Shown here in pieces: positions 62,202 through 64,000 of a stretch of 64,000 nucleotides of DNA. Both the position numbers and the translations under genes were made by a program. Numbering within the stretch: position 1 is the stretch's first letter; each line of letters opens with the position of its first letter. This stretch comes from Leptolyngbya sp. 'hensonii' (lineage in GTDB: Bacteria > Cyanobacteriota > Cyanobacteriia > GCF-001939115), in contig NZ_MQTZ01000041.1 of NCBI RefSeq assembly GCF_001939115.1, positions 436,816 to 500,815 on the forward strand, written 5' to 3'. A model generated the notes under the pieces. The model was given only the letters and a program-made list of their open reading frames with translations, did no database searches and had not been told where the DNA came from.

Positions 62202-63593
62202 TTATGCCTGCTTGCGATCGGCTGTGACGACCAATCGGGTTCCCCCAGCCGGAGCAAAGGTCAACCCTCGACGAGCCGCTTGGGGCGGCTTTTTCTCAAC
62301 CGATTTCAAAGAATAACGGGAGAGAATTTTGGCCAGGGCCAGTTTCATTTCAAACAGGGCAAAGGCCATCCCGATACAGCGCCGACTACTACCGCCGAAG
62401 GGTAAAAACTCATAGGGGGAAAACTGCCGCTCCAGAAACCGTTCTGGCCGGAACTGGTTGGGTTCTGGATACAGATCCGGACGATGATGGGTGAGATAGA
62501 TGCAAACGGACAGAACAGTTCCTGCTGGCAAGTCATAGTCCAGCAGTTGCATCGGGACCTGCAACACCCGTGAGAAGGTGAAGAAGGCGATCGGCACAAT
62601 TCGCAGAGTTTCCTGGCAGACCGCACTCAGATAGGGGAGCTGGGCAATGTCCATCGGTTCTGCCTGGTCCAGATCGATCGTAGCCAGTTCCTGCATCAGC
62701 CGCTCTCTCACGTCCGGCAGATAGTGAATCCAGCCCAAGGCCCAGGTGAGGGAATTGGCTGTGGTCTCTTGCCCCGCAATCAGCAACGTCATCAACTCAT
62801 CCCGCAGTTCCTTATCGGTCATCCCCTGACCCGCTTCATCCTGGACCGCCATCATCAGGCTGAGGATATCGTCTCCGGGGGGAATAGTGCCCTGGCGGCG
62901 ATCGTGGATTTCCTGGTATAGGAGCCGATCCAGTTGTTCCCGTTGCCGTAAGAACCGGCCCCAGGGACTCCAGGCCCCCCAATCCTGCTGCAAGCCTCGG
63001 AAGAACAGGGCACTGGTGGTCACGGGTGAGGTAAAGGCATTCATCATGGCCGAGAGAATGGCGCTGATTTGCTCAAATCGCTCCCCTTCCTGCAGCCCAA
63101 AAACTGCTCTGAGGATCACTCGCAGGGAAATCGCCTGCATACTGCTGTGGACGGCAAAGGGGTGCTTTAAGGACCACTTGTCAATCACTTGGTCTGTAAT
63201 CTGGCCAATCAGTTGACCATAGGCCCGCATCCGTTCCCCATGAAAGGGTGGGGTCAGTAATTTGCGCCGTTGCAGATGCCGATCGCCATCCAGCAAAAAC
63301 AGGGAGTCTGTGCCGACAAAGGGCAGCAGCACTTGATTGGCAGAACCCGATTCAAATTTTTTGGGATCAGCCGTAAAAATTTCCTGAATGGCTTTGGGAT
63401 TGCTGATCACGACCAGCGGGGGAAACCCATGAAACTCATCTACAAAAATATCCCCATACTGGTGAGCCAGGGCTTCCAGCCGTTTCACCGGCCATAAAAT
63501 AATGCCCAACGTTTTCAACAACTTCGAACCATCGGCAGCACGGGGCAAAGGCTTGCGGATTGGCGTTGGAGGAGTTTCTGTCTGGCTGCTCAT
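62202..63593 (-). CDS. Cytochrome P450 (CYP110-like)
   Basis: The protein is 463 residues. The haem-binding Cys sits in PFGGSSRRCIGMAFAL (about 407). The oxygen-binding I helix has AGQETTANSL, and the K helix ETLR is followed by the aromatic region PERFLE. Overall similarity recalls cyanobacterial CYP110, proposed to oxidise fatty acids or terpenoids, but the substrate is not shown. The ATG overlaps the stop of the TPR gene by 4 bp (ATGA). Confidence 0.9.
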   Translation of the reverse strand: MSSQTETPPTPIRKPLPRAADGSKLLKTLGIILWPVKRLEALAHQYGDIFVDEFHGFPPLVVISNPKAIQEIFTADPKKFESGSANQVLLPFVGTDSLFLLDGDRHLQRRKLLTPPFHGERMRAYGQLIGQITDQVIDKWSLKHPFAVHSSMQAISLRVILRAVFGLQEGERFEQISAILSAMMNAFTSPVTTSALFFRGLQQDWGAWSPWGRFLRQREQLDRLLYQEIHDRRQGTIPPGDDILSLMMAVQDEAGQGMTDKELRDELMTLLIAGQETTANSLTWALGWIHYLPDVRERLMQELATIDLDQAEPMDIAQLPYLSAVCQETLRIVPIAFFTFSRVLQVPMQLLDYDLPAGTVLSVCIYLTHHRPDLYPEPNQFRPERFLERQFSPYEFLPFGGSSRRCIGMAFALFEMKLALAKILSRYSLKSVEKKPPQAARRGLTFAPAGGTRLVVTADRKQA

Positions 63594-64000
63594 GATGAAT
63601 GCTCCTCTGACTCGTTGACCAGATCCAGCACAGCCTCAGTGCGTTGAATCTGGTCAGAACTGAACCCGGCCTGTTTTAAGTCTTCGGCGAGAAACGCCCG
63701 ATCGCGATACCGGCTCTCCAGGGCGATCGCCTGCCGGTAAGATTCCCGTGCTGCTGCCCGATCGCCAGAACCCAGATGAGCAATAGCTGCTGCCACCAGA
63801 GGGTGGGGATTGCTCGGTTCCAGTTTGGCAGCCTTCTGGGCCATGTCGATCGCTACCTTGTAGGACTTCAAGCGCTCATAGGCCAGACTTAGATTGTAAT
63901 AGGCAATTTCATTATCGTCTTGCAGGAGCAAAGCCCAGCGATGGGTGAATAGGGTCCAGTTCAAATCTCCCTGGACCAGATAAACAATGCCCAGGGCATT
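63590..64000 (-). CDS. TPR-repeat protein, N-terminus beyond window edge
   Basis: The frame is open from the right edge to the stop at 63590, about 136 residues. It contains TPR-type helices (NEIAYYNLSLAYERLKSYKV, PLVAAAIAHLGSGDRAAARE), a DNALGIVYLVQGDL-like repeat near the edge, and an acidic tail. Its function and full length cannot be told. It overlaps the P450 gene start, so the two are probably in one operon. Confidence 0.75.
   Translation of the reverse strand, partial: NALGIVYLVQGDLNWTLFTHRWALLLQDDNEIAYYNLSLAYERLKSYKVAIDMAQKAAKLEPSNPHPLVAAAIAHLGSGDRAAARESYRQAIALESRYRDRAFLAEDLKQAGFSSDQIQRTEAVLDLVNESEEHSS

Overview
The window is chromosomal DNA of a cyanobacterium. This is supported by the photosystem II assembly lipoprotein Psb27, an omega-3 desaturase of the DesB type, a CyaC-type multidomain adenylate cyclase, the tig-clpP-clpX order, a nat-type amino-acid transporter, and very frequent GCGATCGC (HIP1) octamers. 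The genus cannot be fixed from the sequence; a filamentous, moderately GC-rich lineage is a guess.

Region 1 (1-5.35 kb) is ordinary chromosome: a truncated CPBP-type membrane protease, a two-domain histidine phosphatase that apparently starts at CTG, and a secreted TPR-CHAT protein.

Region 2 (5.63-21.13 kb) is an integrated mobile element of 15,413 bp inserted at the 3' end of tRNA-Glu(UUC). It is bounded by 91-bp direct repeats that contain the tRNA 3' end and its terminator, with matching arm-type integrase sites just inside each end. It carries a tyrosine recombinase next to the intact tRNA, an excisionase-like protein, a divergent XRE / ribbon-helix-helix control region, and a train of small early genes. 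A putative initiator gene contains a replication origin within its own coding sequence: four GATCACNNNNGTGATC repeats, three DnaA boxes and an AT-rich stretch. Two divergent blocks of probable particle or surface genes follow: a leftward operon ending in a tail-fibre-repeat protein, and a rightward operon with two paralogous small proteins. I see no terminase, portal, tailed-phage capsid, packaging ATPase or lysis enzyme. The element therefore looks like an undescribed provirus or satellite family, and it is the main discovery candidate here.

Region 3 (21.2-34.8 kb) is housekeeping: cyaC; tig, clpP and clpX (protein folding and degradation); an alpha/beta hydrolase; a Dam-family GATC methylase; prmA; serA; a lumenal pentapeptide-repeat protein; and a phosphoribosyltransferase.

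Region 4 (34.9-45 kb) has a sugar-cation symporter, the pstSCAB phosphate operon with a candidate Pho box, psb27, clpS, a Trp-rich small protein, an uncharacterised membrane protein and desB. Region 5 (45.3-55.1 kb) holds a five-subunit branched-chain/neutral amino-acid ABC transporter (natB-D-C-A together, natE about 4.4 kb downstream), separated by a secreted small protein, an alkaline-phosphatase-superfamily enzyme and a CDF metal exporter. Region 6 (55-64 kb) holds small conserved proteins, a PhoX phosphatase, a DgcN/DgcA-like pair, an aldo/keto reductase, a cytochrome P450 and the end of a TPR gene. Pst, PhoX and the second phosphatase-superfamily enzyme suggest phosphorus scavenging is spread through this neighbourhood.
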